This document shows positions 14,447 through 24,657 of a stretch of DNA of 64,000 bases, in pieces; the first letter of the stretch is position 1, and every line of letters begins with the position of its first letter. Where the stretch lies: positions 1 to 64,000 of the forward strand of contig DATHBB010000293.1 of NCBI GenBank assembly GCA_035296385.1. Direction: 5' to 3'. This DNA is from JAIVJZ01 sp035296385 (GTDB taxonomy: Bacteria; Acidobacteriota; Blastocatellia; Pyrinomonadales; Pyrinomonadaceae). Under the pieces are notes generated by a model. The model was given only the letters and a program-made list of their open reading frames with translations. It had not been told where the DNA came from and searched no databases. The translations under genes were made by a program, and so were the position numbers.

Positions 14447-16780
14447 CTATTTCTTCGTCGCGTCCGGCGAAGACTGTTTCCTCTGTGCGCCGCGCGGCGT
14501 GCCGGCAGCTCCGGCGGGCGGGGCGGGCGGCAGAGCCTCGACGTTGACGAGGAAGCGGAATGAGCCGTTCTGCATCACGCCCAGACGGAACTCGACATCA
14601 TAAGGCACGTTCGGCTTGAGCGGCTGCGCCAGAGTGATATTTGCCGAGAGCGTGGAGTTGAGTCCTCCGCCATTCGGCTGCGTCGGCGCGGGGCTGCTCA
14701 CTTCTTCCAGCGTCAGCCCGTGCAGGAAAATATCCCCTGACAGCCTGCTCTGCACCGTCACGTCCACAGACGAGAGAGCGCGCAGGTCAGCCAAACCCGC
14801 CGTCTGCGGTGTGCCCGCCGTCACATCCACCAGACGGAAGCGCAGCCGCGTGACATCAACGCCCGACGTGTTCCTGAAACGGCGACGAATCAAGAGCGTG
14901 CCGAAGGCGGCGTTCTGTGGGTTGGCTCCCTCAGCCGTGCGCACGCGCGCGCAGGCGGTCGTCGCCGCGCCGAAGCCCGCGCAGAGCGGATCGACGAGTT
15001 GCCCTTTGATGACGGCGTTGCGTTGCGTGGGGCTCGTTAAGTTCTCCGGCCCCGGCGCGCCGAGCAGCGGTGCTCTCGTGTCGCCGAGCAACTCTTCGGT
15101 GGCGACGAAATCGAAGTCGGCCAGATTGTTGTCCGTGTCCTGCGGACGCCCGCTCGTCATGCGGCGCACGAAGCTGTGCTGGAGCGGGACGTTGACGCCT
15201 GTGGAGGGTTGAAGCGGCGTCGTCTCGGCGAAGATGGGCGAGGCGGTGAAGCCGACGGCGTCGAGCCGCTCGGTGGTCGTCAGGAACAGCAGCGGGTTGG
15301 CCGTGCGGAAGAGCGCGACGCCGCCGTTATCGGGAATGTCGACGTTGTAGCCGCCGTCTTCGATGGCGGTCGTCGCCGCGCTCCCGTCGTTGCCCGCAGG
15401 ATAGAGGCCGAGGCTGTAGCCGAGGGAGTTGACTACGAGGTAGTGGCCGCGCGCGGGGATGCGCGTGCCGACGGGGATGACGTGCTTCGGAGTCGTCGGC
15501 GCGTCGGACGAAACAATCGCCCACCCGTCAGGGTTGATGTCGGGGAGCGGAGAGGAATCGCGGACGATCATCTCCTCGTCCGTGTTGTTGTAAATCTCTA
15601 TGAACTCGTCGTTGGCAGAGTCCGCGCCCGCGCCGCGCAGGCGGAACTCGGAGATGATGATCTGCCCGACGGTGGGCGCGCCGTCGTCGTTGAGAATAGT
15701 GCCCGTGCCCTGCCCGTCGGCGACGGTTGCGCCGGAGACGTTTGTGATGTTGACGAAGAACGTTTCGTTCGGCTCAACGTTCGTGTCGCCGTTGACCATG
15801 ACGTTGAACAGATACTCGGTCTGATTTTCGGGAATCGTCGCGCCGGTCGCGCTGTTCGGCTCGTAGTCGTTGTCGGCGTCGGTCGCCGTGCCGTCCTGCG
15901 TGGCGATGTTGAAGGTGACGCCGCCTGCGGGCGCGGGCGCGTCGAGCGAGACGCGGAAGGCGAACTGAGTTGTGCCCGCGTTACCTTCGGCCTGCGCTAC
16001 ATCGGAGACGGAAATCCCCGGGTTGACGGTAATGCTGACGGTGGCCTCAGCGGAGTCAACTATCCCGTCGTTGACTTTGAACTTGAAGGAGTCGGGGCCG
16101 ATGTAGTTGGGGGCAGGCGTGTAGATAACCTCACGCGTGCAGGTCGTCATGGAGCTGCCGGGGGGCGTGCAGCCGGTGTCCACAGGCTCGTCGAGCGTGC
16201 CGTGGGCGGGCTGTTGGGTGACGATGATATCAAGGTTTTGGTCGTCGGCGTCGGTGCCCATCAGGGTGATCGTGACGGGTGTGTTCTTTTTCGTCGTCAC
16301 GGGGTTGGGCGTGGCCGAAGCGACGGGGGCGCTGTTGACCGTGTACGACCAGTTGAAGCCGGTGAAGCCGTAGTCGCTGCCCACCTCATTGCGCGTGAAA
16401 AGTTGGTACTGAACGGTCGTTCCGGTGAGATGCCCCGGAATATCCGCGCGCCAGTTCGCGCCGGGAAATCCCGTGTCGTCGAACGTGCCGAGCACCTTCG
16501 TGAACGTGTTGCCGATCCGGTACTCGACACCCGCCGTCTCGCCGAACGCCGTGTCGCTGTTCATCCAGATGCGGACGGTCTGCAAGTTGGTCGGGTTCTG
16601 CGGCACTTGCGCGACGCGCGTGCGGAATGTCGCGGCCTGCGCGGTGCGAGTCCCGAACAGCGGCAGGCCGACGGGCAAGGCAGCGACCGTCAGCGCGAGC
16701 AGACCGGCAACCCAAAGTTTGCGAAGCGCAGACGACTTAACGACGGACAGGGCAAGGCGGCGGGCGAGGTTGTTACGCAT
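14447..16780 (-). CDS. secreted lamin-tail/Calx-beta domain protein
   Basis: 777 residues. The start at 16780 is set by AGGAG at 16789-16793; the frame is open further upstream but lacks a signal there. A long signal region at about 1-50 (RKLWVAGLLALTVAALPVGL ... AQA) is followed by an N-terminal beta domain (about 50-155), a cadherin/Big-like domain (VNDGIVDSAEATVSITV), a Calx-beta domain (NVEPNETFFVNITNVSGATV) and a lamin-tail domain beginning GQIIISEFRLRG. The last 200 residues are a beta-rich domain of unknown type. Likely a large surface or secreted protein; Calx-beta domains bind calcium. No sorting signal is seen at the C-terminus. Confidence 0.85.
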   Translation of the reverse strand: MRNNLARRLALSVVKSSALRKLWVAGLLALTVAALPVGLPLFGTRTAQAATFRTRVAQVPQNPTNLQTVRIWMNSDTAFGETAGVEYRIGNTFTKVLGTFDDTGFPGANWRADIPGHLTGTTVQYQLFTRNEVGSDYGFTGFNWSYTVNSAPVASATPNPVTTKKNTPVTITLMGTDADDQNLDIIVTQQPAHGTLDEPVDTGCTPPGSSMTTCTREVIYTPAPNYIGPDSFKFKVNDGIVDSAEATVSITVNPGISVSDVAQAEGNAGTTQFAFRVSLDAPAPAGGVTFNIATQDGTATDADNDYEPNSATGATIPENQTEYLFNVMVNGDTNVEPNETFFVNITNVSGATVADGQGTGTILNDDGAPTVGQIIISEFRLRGAGADSANDEFIEIYNNTDEEMIVRDSSPLPDINPDGWAIVSSDAPTTPKHVIPVGTRIPARGHYLVVNSLGYSLGLYPAGNDGSAATTAIEDGGYNVDIPDNGGVALFRTANPLLFLTTTERLDAVGFTASPIFAETTPLQPSTGVNVPLQHSFVRRMTSGRPQDTDNNLADFDFVATEELLGDTRAPLLGAPGPENLTSPTQRNAVIKGQLVDPLCAGFGAATTACARVRTAEGANPQNAAFGTLLIRRRFRNTSGVDVTRLRFRLVDVTAGTPQTAGLADLRALSSVDVTVQSRLSGDIFLHGLTLEEVSSPAPTQPNGGGLNSTLSANITLAQPLKPNVPYDVEFRLGVMQNGSFRFLVNVEALPPAPPAGAAGTPRGAQRKQSSPDATKK

Positions 16781-16993
16781 AAATATTTCTCCTGAATGTT
16801 TGATATTGAGGAGACGCCGGGCAGACGTTCCGACCGACAAGTTTGTTAAGGGACGGCGATTTGCCGAAATGATTCCGGAGGGGGGTTTCGGAGCCGAGTT
16901 TATTTTGTACCGGCGCAGATTAAAACATACCTCGCGCGACGGTGGCAAACGTGCGTAACACGCGCTAAATCCGCGTCCGGCGCAGGCAGAATT

Positions 16994-18397
16994 CTAGTCG
17001 AGTTCTACGTGCTCGCCGTACTCCGGCGCGTCAACGCGCCAGCCGAATTTTTGCCGTATGTGTTCGGCCATCGCCGCCGCCGCTTTGGGTTCGCCGTGCG
17101 TGGTGAAGGAGCGGCGCGGGGCTGCGGGCATGCCTTCGAGCCATTTGAGGACTTCGGCGTAGTCGGCGTGCGCGGAGAAGCCGCCGATGCGTTCCTTGCG
17201 GCAACGCACGGGGATCATGTTCTTGAAGATGCTGACTTCGCGCGCGCCGTCCTGAATTCTCCTGCCGAGCGTCCCGGCGGCCTGATAGCCGACGAAGATG
17301 ATGGTTGATTTTTCGTCCGGCAAAAATCGCTGCGCGTGGTGCATGACGCGCCCGCCCGTCATCATGCCCGACGCTGAGATGATGATGCGCGTGCCGCGCT
17401 CGTCGTTCAGGCGTTTCGACTCGTCGCGCGAAGAGGCCGTGACCATCGAATGCGTGCGCAGGGGGTGACGTTGCTGCCGGAGGATGCTCGCGTAGTCTTC
17501 GTCCTGCTCTTCGGTGCGGTTACTGTAAACCTGCGTCGCGGCGGCGGCCATCGGCGAATCCACGCGGACGGGGAGGACGGGGATGCGTTTTTCGTCTTCG
17601 AGTTCGCGTATGAGATAGATCAACTCCTGCGTGCGACCGATGGCGAAGGCCGGGATGAGCACGACGCCGCCGCGCGCGTGTGTCTCGTTGATGATGCGCG
17701 CGAGTTCGGTTTTGGGGTCGGCGGGGTCGTGCAGGCGGTCGCCGTAAGTTGATTCGACGAGCATGTAGTCGCACGCGGGCGGAGAGGCCGGATCGCGTAT
17801 GATCACCTGGTCGTAGTGGCCGAGGTCGCCCGAGAAAAGGACGCTGCGACCCGCGCCGTCTGCGCCCGCGCCCTCTATTTCGACGAGCACGAGGCTCGCG
17901 CCGAGAATGTGACCGGCGATGCGAAAGCCCGCGCGTATGCCCGGCGCGACTTCCGCGGACTCGCCCGTGTTCGGGAGCGGCTTCAATCTCTTGAGCGTCT
18001 CGCGCGCGTCCTCTTCGGTGTAGAGCGGGAGCGCGGGCGCGTGGCGCGAGAGGTTGTGGCGGTTGCGATAGGCGGCGTCCTCTTCCTGCAAGCGCGCGGA
18101 ATCGGGGAGCATGATTTTCAGGAGGTCGCCTGTGCCGCGTGAACAATAAACCGCCCCACGGAAGCCGAGCGCGACGAGGCGCGGCAGGTAGCCCGTGTGG
18201 TCTATGTGCGCGTGAGTGATGAGCACGGCGTCGAGGCTCGTGGGGTCGAAGGGCGGGTCTTGCCAGTTGCGCTCGCGCAGTTCTCTGAAACCCTGAAACA
18301 GCCCGCAGTCAACGAGCACGCGCCCCCGCTCACCTTCGATCAAATACTTCGAGCCGGTCACAGTGCCGACTCCGCCCCAGAAAGAAAGTGTCGCCAT
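16994..18397 (-). CDS. MBL-fold beta-CASP ribonuclease family protein
   Basis: 467 residues. Metallo-beta-lactamase domain with the zinc motif THAHIDHTGYLPRL (about 58-71) and SGDLGHYDQVI, an inserted beta-CASP domain, and the C-terminal RMMBL motif GGFSAHADYAEVLKWL. This is the CPSF73/YSH1-like bacterial group of predicted RNA endo/exonucleases, cytoplasmic. Length and motifs are complete. Its neighbours give no pathway link; it lies inside the block that separates sucC from sucD. Confidence 0.9.
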   Translation of the reverse strand: MATLSFWGGVGTVTGSKYLIEGERGRVLVDCGLFQGFRELRERNWQDPPFDPTSLDAVLITHAHIDHTGYLPRLVALGFRGAVYCSRGTGDLLKIMLPDSARLQEEDAAYRNRHNLSRHAPALPLYTEEDARETLKRLKPLPNTGESAEVAPGIRAGFRIAGHILGASLVLVEIEGAGADGAGRSVLFSGDLGHYDQVIIRDPASPPACDYMLVESTYGDRLHDPADPKTELARIINETHARGGVVLIPAFAIGRTQELIYLIRELEDEKRIPVLPVRVDSPMAAAATQVYSNRTEEQDEDYASILRQQRHPLRTHSMVTASSRDESKRLNDERGTRIIISASGMMTGGRVMHHAQRFLPDEKSTIIFVGYQAAGTLGRRIQDGAREVSIFKNMIPVRCRKERIGGFSAHADYAEVLKWLEGMPAAPRRSFTTHGEPKAAAAMAEHIRQKFGWRVDAPEYGEHVELD

Positions 18398-18481
18398 CTA
18401 TTTTTCCCATCCGTCCGCCCGCACGAGCCTTTGCTGAACCAGCGACGCGCTGCGTTTCAATAAGCAAGGTAAACGCTTCGA

Positions 18482-18982
18482 CTATTTTTTGGAGATGTCC
18501 AACGTCACCGTGTAGTCTTTGGCGGCGCGTTGTTGGCCGTCAACGGGGTAAGGATCGACGCTGACGAGTTTGAGTTTGTAGTTGCCGTAATTGGCAGTTT
18601 GACCGTCAGGGGAGTCTCTGGGGTTGAGATCGAGTTCGACCTTGACCGGCTTGCTTTTGGCCTTCGTCACGTGCAGGAGGACACGCACAGTGCCCGCCCA
18701 GATGCAGTTCACGCCTTTCGGGCAACGCGAGTCTTCCGGCACGGAGACGAACTTGATCTTGAAATTGTGGCCGGGCACTGTAACGTCCTGCCCGTAACGA
18801 ATCACCACGCTCCGGTTCACGCCCGTGCTCGCGATCACGTCCGAGCCCTCGATCTTGTCATCTGTAGTATGCATAATCGGTGTACTCTGCGTTGTCTGCG
18901 TACTCTTCGTAATCTTCTTTGTCTGCGCCCCACAGGATAGCGACGCCAACAGACACAGCGTTATAATATTCAGCATTATCAT
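18482..18982 (-). CDS. exported hypothetical protein with DSRCP..C.WAG motif
   Basis: About 166 residues. I prefer the start at 18982 (or 18976), which opens directly into a signal-like stretch (MLNIITLCLLASLSCGA); an upstream frame to 19036 adds a non-signal tail. A cysteine follows the hydrophobic core but the lipobox is weak. The mature domain has VPEDSRCPKGVNCIWAGTV, a motif I recognise from small exported proteins of unknown function with a disulphide-stapled beta domain. Function unknown. Confidence 0.6.
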   Translation of the reverse strand: MIMLNIITLCLLASLSCGAQTKKITKSTQTTQSTPIMHTTDDKIEGSDVIASTGVNRSVVIRYGQDVTVPGHNFKIKFVSVPEDSRCPKGVNCIWAGTVRVLLHVTKAKSKPVKVELDLNPRDSPDGQTANYGNYKLKLVSVDPYPVDGQQRAAKDYTVTLDISKK

Positions 18983-19061
18983 CTTCAAATCTCGACTTTC
19001 AGGAAAACTCGCACGCCTCGACGCGCGTTCGGTCATATACTTTGATCGCCAAACGCCCCGA

Positions 19062-19496
19062 TCAGTTGTACCGACGCTGTACGCGCGGCGTCCCGAAGAT
19101 GACGAGCGCGGCGGGCACGAGCAGCGCGAGATTTCTGAGCGCGGTCTTAACTCCGAGTTGGCTGCCGATAATGCCGCCGAAACAACCGCATTCGAGCGGC
19201 TCGCCTTTCATAATGTAAACATAATGGAGGCCGTACAGCGCGAATCCGATGAGCATCAATGCCGTCAGCACCGCGCCCGCACGCGCCGTCTTCGGGATGA
19301 CGAGCATCACGGCGGTCAACAGTTCCACGACGATCAACGTAATCGTCAAAGGCATCGCAAAGCGTTCCGGCACGAGGTTCGTCATGTTGAACGCGAAATC
19401 GTGCAACGTGTAGAGCTTCGCCCCCGCCGCAAACAACCACATCGCCGCCAACCCGAAGCGACTGATGAGGACGAGGATGTTAATCACTCTACGCAT
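19062..19496 (-). CDS. DoxX/MauE-like membrane protein
   Basis: 144 residues, four predicted membrane helices (about 5-25, 45-68, 70-92, 115-135). The CGCFGG motif in the loop before helix four and the overall layout fit the MauE/DoxX family, which supplies reducing power or helps disulphide chemistry in the envelope. It lies 113 nt from sucC and 79 nt upstream of the DSRCP-motif protein; both neighbours may act in the envelope with cysteines, but this is a guess. Confidence 0.75.
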   Translation of the reverse strand: MRRVINILVLISRFGLAAMWLFAAGAKLYTLHDFAFNMTNLVPERFAMPLTITLIVVELLTAVMLVIPKTARAGAVLTALMLIGFALYGLHYVYIMKGEPLECGCFGGIIGSQLGVKTALRNLALLVPAALVIFGTPRVQRRYN

Positions 19497-19504
19497 AAAA
19501 TCTA

Positions 19505-19601
19505 GGGTAAAGGGTAAGGGGTAAAGGGTAAAGGTAAAACCAAAAACTGTTTCGTCGCGTCTTTCTTTTAACCCTTTACCCTTCCCCTTTACCCTTTACC
19601 C
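19505..19601. repeat. heptad palindrome, family D
   Basis: Left arm GGGTAAAGGGTAAGGGGTAA from 19505; right arm ends CTTTACCCTTTACCC at 19601. Arms of about 35 nt built from GGTAAAG/GGTAAGG units with a few differences. Lies 8 nt downstream of the sucC stop (minus strand) and 8 nt upstream of the DoxX gene start. Third family D copy. Confidence 0.88.
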
Positions 19602-19609
19602 ATTCTTCT

Positions 19610-20779
<1,170 letters not shown>

Positions 20780-20916
20780 CCTCGATCCTCTCGCTCGCGT
20801 GGCGACGCGCAGGCCGCCGCTCGATTTTCTCCATTGTGGTGGAACGCTCAGGAGTGTAGCCGCACGCGCGCCGCGCGTGCAAGCCGCTACTTCAAACGTC
20901 CGTCCCGTCGCGGATT

Positions 20917-20925
20917 TGCTATGAT
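20917..20925 (+). promoter_or_regulatory. extended -10 element upstream of osmC
   Basis: TGCTATGAT, an extended -10 (TGn plus TATGAT), about 95 nt before the osmC start in the divergent gap with sucC. No good -35 is seen at the right distance, as is common with extended -10 promoters. A similar TGTTATGAT precedes dacB. Confidence 0.4.
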
Positions 20926-21020
20926 GCCGCCGACTCTAAAACCGACACGGGGCGCAAACCTTGAAATCACTTGAAACCACTTGAAATTTTAGTCAGACCA
21001 CTTTTGCAGGAGGCTGGTTT

Positions 21021-21443
21021 ATGGGCGATGTCACCGTCACTTCCCTCAAGAATCTACAGAACGAGGTGCGCTTCGGCGAAGGGCAAACTTTCATCACGGA
21101 CGAACCCGCGAGCATTGGCGGCGACGGCGCGGGCGCAGACCCTTACACCCTGCTGCTCGCCGCGCTCGGCAGTTGCATCTCCATGACGCTCACGCTCTAC
21201 GCGCGGCGCAAAAATTGGCCGCTCGAACGCGTCGAGGTGCGACTCCGTCAACAGCGCGTCCACGCCACAGACTGCGCCGAGTGTGAGACGACAAGCGGCG
21301 GTTTCGTCCATCGCATCGAACGCTCCGTGCGCATCGAAGGCGCGTCGCTCACGGAAGAACAACACGCGCGCTTGCAGGAGATCGCGCACAAGTGCCCCGT
21401 GCATAAGACACTCACTTCGGAGATCGTGATTACGAAAAGCTGA
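21021..21443 (+). CDS. OsmC/Ohr-family peroxiredoxin
   Basis: 140 residues. The ATG follows a good site (CAGGAGG, 8 nt spacing). The OsmC fold has both conserved cysteines: the first in LLAALGSCISMTL and the second in HKCPVHKTL. Members reduce organic hydroperoxides, usually with lipoyl or thiol partners, in the cytoplasm. Lies between the divergent sucC and the convergent pentapeptide-TIR gene (20 nt gap). Confidence 0.9.
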   Translation: MGDVTVTSLKNLQNEVRFGEGQTFITDEPASIGGDGAGADPYTLLLAALGSCISMTLTLYARRKNWPLERVEVRLRQQRVHATDCAECETTSGGFVHRIERSVRIEGASLTEEQHARLQEIAHKCPVHKTLTSEIVITKS

Positions 21444-21463
21444 GCGGCTGACATGAAAACTCT

Positions 21464-22441
21464 CTAAGTTTCGCGGTCGCGACGACTCTCTGCGGTGCGC
21501 AGCGCCTTCAACAGCCGCTCGAACTCCTCCTCGAACTTCTTATTGTCAGTCTCCCAGCCGATGAAGTTGGCTGCCAGACGTGACTTGAGTTGCGTGGCCT
21601 TTGCACCCCCACACTCGGGCGTGAAGAGATAGCCGTCAAGGTTCAAGGGGATGAGAGCCAAAGTCTCTTCCCCTTTGGCCTTCCACAACTGCTCCTCCTT
21701 TTGCAGCGCGACCTCAAGTTCACTATTCACCCACCAACTCGTGAGGGCAGTTTTAGAGCAACACAGGAGGACTTTATCCGAGAGCCGGATGCCCCGGTCT
21801 ACTTCCGTAAGAATCTTCTGGCCGGGTAAAATCTGGTGCTCATCCAGCCAGCAGCGCACGCCCCGACCTTGAAGCGCGTCATACAAACGACGGGCGAAGG
21901 ATTTATCGGCGTGACTATAGCTGATGAAACATGAATAGAACTCGATCATTTTTCCTGTCAGCGACGGCAAATAGGTGAGGAAGTCTTCGGGCACGCCGCA
22001 CTTACGCAGAAAAGTTATAGGGATGTTACCCCCCGATCTGTAGATCGTATCTAAGCCGACAGTGGATGGGCCCTCATGAACGGCGGCCTCTAAACCGACA
22101 GCAGTGCTGAGGTCGTTGTCTGCAAATATCGTCCAGCCGAATATCGCCTGCGTAAAGTTTGCGCCGTCGAGTTTCGCGCCGCTTAGATTTGCGCCGGTAA
22201 AATTTGTATTACTGAGAGTAGCGCCGCTCAGGTTAGCGCGATGTAGTTTCGCGCCCATGAAAGTCCCGTTAGTGAGATTAACTTGAGACAAGTCTGCCCG
22301 TTGGAGATCGGCGTCCGCAAGCTCACAGCCCATCAGGGATGCTCCGGCGAGGTCCGGCTTCTCATGCGGATGTTCTTTCCGCCATGCGTTCCAAGACCTT
22401 GCTCCATGGATTAATAATCTGACGTGCTCAGCATTAGCCAT
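21464..22441 (-). CDS. pentapeptide-repeat TIR-domain protein
   Basis: 325 residues. Residues about 31-115 are pentapeptide repeats (A[DN]LXX, for example ADLQRADLSQVNL and ANLSGATLSNTNF), predicted to form a right-handed beta helix. A linker at about 116-165 (EGPSTVGLDTIYRSGGNIP) follows, then a TIR domain at about 167-320 starting FYSCFISYSHADKSFARRLY. The candidate catalytic glutamate of TIR NAD hydrolases is Glu241 in SWWVNSELEVA. TIR proteins of bacteria often cleave NAD+ in phage defence; no partner gene is adjacent. Composition is lower in GC than the flanks, and the gene lies directly downstream of tRNA-Pro, suggesting an acquired island. Confidence 0.88.
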   Translation of the reverse strand: MANAEHVRLLIHGARSWNAWRKEHPHEKPDLAGASLMGCELADADLQRADLSQVNLTNGTFMGAKLHRANLSGATLSNTNFTGANLSGAKLDGANFTQAIFGWTIFADNDLSTAVGLEAAVHEGPSTVGLDTIYRSGGNIPITFLRKCGVPEDFLTYLPSLTGKMIEFYSCFISYSHADKSFARRLYDALQGRGVRCWLDEHQILPGQKILTEVDRGIRLSDKVLLCCSKTALTSWWVNSELEVALQKEEQLWKAKGEETLALIPLNLDGYLFTPECGGAKATQLKSRLAANFIGWETDNKKFEEEFERLLKALRTAESRRDRET

Positions 22442-22561
22442 TGGCGTGTCACCCCTTCCACTATGGATTTGTTAATTAAATATTGCGTTGGAGCTTTGGG
22501 AATACAATTTGTTTTTCAGAGTTTGTGAGCGGGCGGACAAGTTTCCGCAATTCTACCGCAA

Positions 22562-22600
22562 GCAGAAAACGGCCACCCATAATGAGCGACCGTTTTCCGC
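22562..22600 (-). terminator. hairpin downstream of tRNA-Pro
   Basis: On the minus strand GCGGAAAACGGTC pairs with GCCGTTTTCTGC (two mismatches) around a 14-nt loop, 14 nt after the tRNA-Pro 3' end. There is no strong T-run afterwards, so it may be a processing or weak termination hairpin. It separates the tRNA from the TIR gene. Confidence 0.5.
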
Positions 22601-22613
22601 CTGGCAGGGTTGA

Positions 22614-22687
22614 TCGGGATGACTGGATTCGAACCAGCGGCCTCACCCACCCCAAGGGTGCGCGCTACCAGGCTGCGCCACATCCCG
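22614..22687 (-). tRNA. tRNA-Pro (GGG)
   Basis: 74 nt on the minus strand. Acceptor arms CGGGATG and CATCCCG with discriminator A; D-loop GCAGCCTGGTAGCGC; anticodon stem CACCC/GGGTG with loop TTGGGGT (anticodon GGG); T-loop GGTTCGAATCC. The CCA is not encoded. The MerR gene upstream on the same strand precedes it by 80 nt, an order also seen in other bacteria (merR then tRNA-Pro). Confidence 0.97.
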
Positions 22688-22767
22688 TCTGTGTTCTTTA
22701 AGTATCTCTGGAAAATTATTTTTGTCAAATCGCGCGGAGCCTGAGAGCCACGCAAAGGCGCGTTTGA

Positions 22768-23334
22768 CTAGCGGCGGCGCGTCGTGTCGCTCTTGTGTTC
22801 GGAGGCGTCGAGCAGCGAGAGCAGCTCGCGCATCTGTTCGCGTAGGCGGCGCAGGGCGGCGCGGCGTTCGTCCGTGAGCGGCACGGTGGGTTCTGCAGGC
22901 GCGACTTCCTCGTCGCTCGCGTAAGAGGGCGCGGCGAGCGCGGTCGGCGGCGGTTGCTGTGGCGGTTGCTGCTGCGAGGCTTCGCGAATGTTGGCGTCTT
23001 TCTGAAGTTCCTCCTCCGCCGCCGCGACCGAGGAGTTGTTCATGTCGGGCGTGACGACTTTGAGTTTGCTTGAGCCGCGAATTTCGCTGACCAACTTTTT
23101 CTTCGCGCCCGCAATGGTGTACTGGTCTTCGTAGAGCAGTTCCTTGATGCGCAAGACCATCTCCACGTCGCGCTTGCGATAGGTGCGCTGCCCGGCGCGG
23201 TTCTTCTGCGGCGCGAGCATCGGGAATTCCGATTCCCAGTAGCGCAAAACGTGCGCCTGCACGCCGGTGATGTCGCACACTTCGCCGATCTTGAAGAACA
23301 GCTTTTCGGGAATGTAGACGGCGGCGCGGTTCAT
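22768..23334 (-). CDS. MerR-family transcriptional regulator
   Basis: 188 residues. The N-terminal MerR winged helix-turn-helix includes LFFKIGEVCDITGVQAHVLR then YWESEFPML and GQRTYRKRDVEMVLRIKELL. It is of the short MerR type found before tRNA-Pro (next to ihfA in proteobacteria). The C-terminal 80 residues are low-complexity (Gln/Pro-rich QQQPPQQPPP), with a final helix LRRLREQMRELLSLLD; no metal-binding cysteines are present. Probably a DNA-binding regulator without a small-molecule sensor. Confidence 0.87.
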   Translation of the reverse strand: MNRAAVYIPEKLFFKIGEVCDITGVQAHVLRYWESEFPMLAPQKNRAGQRTYRKRDVEMVLRIKELLYEDQYTIAGAKKKLVSEIRGSSKLKVVTPDMNNSSVAAAEEELQKDANIREASQQQPPQQPPPTALAAPSYASDEEVAPAEPTVPLTDERRAALRRLREQMRELLSLLDASEHKSDTTRRR

Positions 23335-23577
23335 GGTTTAACGGAAAGCCTTTGCCGGAAGCCTCTCTCAACTCCCGCACGGAAACTTTGAGTTGAACTG
23401 TTTCGAGCGTGTACGCCGGACGATAGCGACACGAAGCTGCCGCCATGTTACGCGCGCGCGTGGGGCGTGTCAATATTTTTCCAGAAAATTTAAGACGAAT
23501 TGTTTGTACGGCTTGCGGGCGGCGGCTTCAAGGCTTTCCTGAATGGGCGTCTCGCGCCTGCGCTTGACGATTTCACG

Positions 23578-24627
23578 TCAACGGCGCGCGGAGTCGTCGC
23601 CCGGTCGCAGGCGAATCAGGCGGCTGACGGGGTCGAAAGTGATCTCGAAAGGGCGCAAGGCGTCGCGCCCCAAAAGCACGGGCGCACCGCTGGCCGCGCC
23701 CGTGAGTAAATCCGTAGGGACGCGTCGCAGGACGAGCGTGCCGATCTGTATGGTGACGGGTTCGACGCGGCGCGCGTTGATGCGCCCGCGCCCCAGATCG
23801 CTCACGCCCTCGCGTTCGCGCCCGCCTCGCGTCGAAGCGATGCCGAAGGCGCGCGCGGATTGTTCACTCACGGCGAGTCCGAAGCCGGAACCTGTGTCGA
23901 GCAGCGCGCGGCGTCCGCCGTCGAGCAGGACGAATGGGCGGCGACTACCGGCGTCGAAAAACCATTGGACGATTGCGCCGCCTGCGGGCGCGGCGAGGCC
24001 GCGCAGGGGCGTCGCGCGCGGGTCGAACGCGCTGATGCGCTCGTTCGGGAGGTCAATCGTGTAGCCGAGCGGCCAGTAGCTTTCGGTCGGGTCGAGCACG
24101 CCGTCGAGGTCGGGCGGCAGGGCGTCGGTCACGATGACGAGACCTTTGGCGGGCAGGAAATTTTCACGCGCTCCGATGGCGAGGCTGGCGGGCGCGGCTT
24201 CTCTCCCCTGTGAGCCGCGCGCGCCGCTCAAGCCGCTGAGCGTGACGGACTGCGCGCCCGCGAGCGCGATCCGCGATTCGGCGGCCACGCGACGCGAGAT
24301 GATAGTCGCGCCCGCGCCCGTGTCTATGGCGAAATTGTAGGGGCCGGAATTGTTGAGCCAGATTTTGACGAGCAAGCCTCGGCCTTCGACTTCGCGGAAG
24401 CGCGCGGCGGCTGGCAAAACGGGCGCGCCCGCGTTGCGTACTCTCTGCGCGGAAAATTTGGAAGTTGAATTATTCGGGCGCGATCCGTTCGCGGCTTGCC
24501 CCGTGTGTCGTCCGGCAAAAGAATGGGCAGCCCCCTTTGAGGGGACTGCCCATAATGTTACTGCCAGAGCGATCAGGATAGCTGAAGTCGCGCGTCGCGC
24601 CGTCTGCTTCAGGACGAACTCCATCAC
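23578..24627 (-). CDS. exported clan-AA aspartic protease, two-motif
   Basis: 349 residues. An N-terminal signal or anchor (ATSAILIALAVTLWAVPSKG) and two retropepsin-like domains in one chain: FAIDTGAGATIIS (Asp102) and ALLDTGSGFGLAVS (Asp244). Retropepsins are homodimers with one D[TS]G per subunit, so this protein may form its active site within one polypeptide. It is of the bacterial aspartyl_protease/PDZ-free type. Substrate unknown, probably envelope. A second such protein, joined to TPRs, is at 39956-41719. Confidence 0.82.
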   Translation of the reverse strand: MMEFVLKQTARRATSAILIALAVTLWAVPSKGAAHSFAGRHTGQAANGSRPNNSTSKFSAQRVRNAGAPVLPAAARFREVEGRGLLVKIWLNNSGPYNFAIDTGAGATIISRRVAAESRIALAGAQSVTLSGLSGARGSQGREAAPASLAIGARENFLPAKGLVIVTDALPPDLDGVLDPTESYWPLGYTIDLPNERISAFDPRATPLRGLAAPAGGAIVQWFFDAGSRRPFVLLDGGRRALLDTGSGFGLAVSEQSARAFGIASTRGGREREGVSDLGRGRINARRVEPVTIQIGTLVLRRVPTDLLTGAASGAPVLLGRDALRPFEITFDPVSRLIRLRPGDDSARR

Positions 24628-24657
24628 GTCACCGTCCGGTCTCTAAGATTTAGCGAC

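Noticed and set aside
15176..16795. 539-codon plus-strand frame opposite the lamin-tail gene
   Set aside because: No start signal, Arg/Gly/Val-rich shadow of a clear domain-containing protein.
16781..16948. N-terminal extension of the lamin-tail protein to 16948
   Set aside because: A good AGGAG and signal peptide place the start at 16780; the upstream codons have no signal or family match.
22440..22614. Attachment-site duplication between tRNA-Pro and the TIR gene
   Set aside because: No repeat of the tRNA 3' end was found on the far side of the TIR gene or near osmC.
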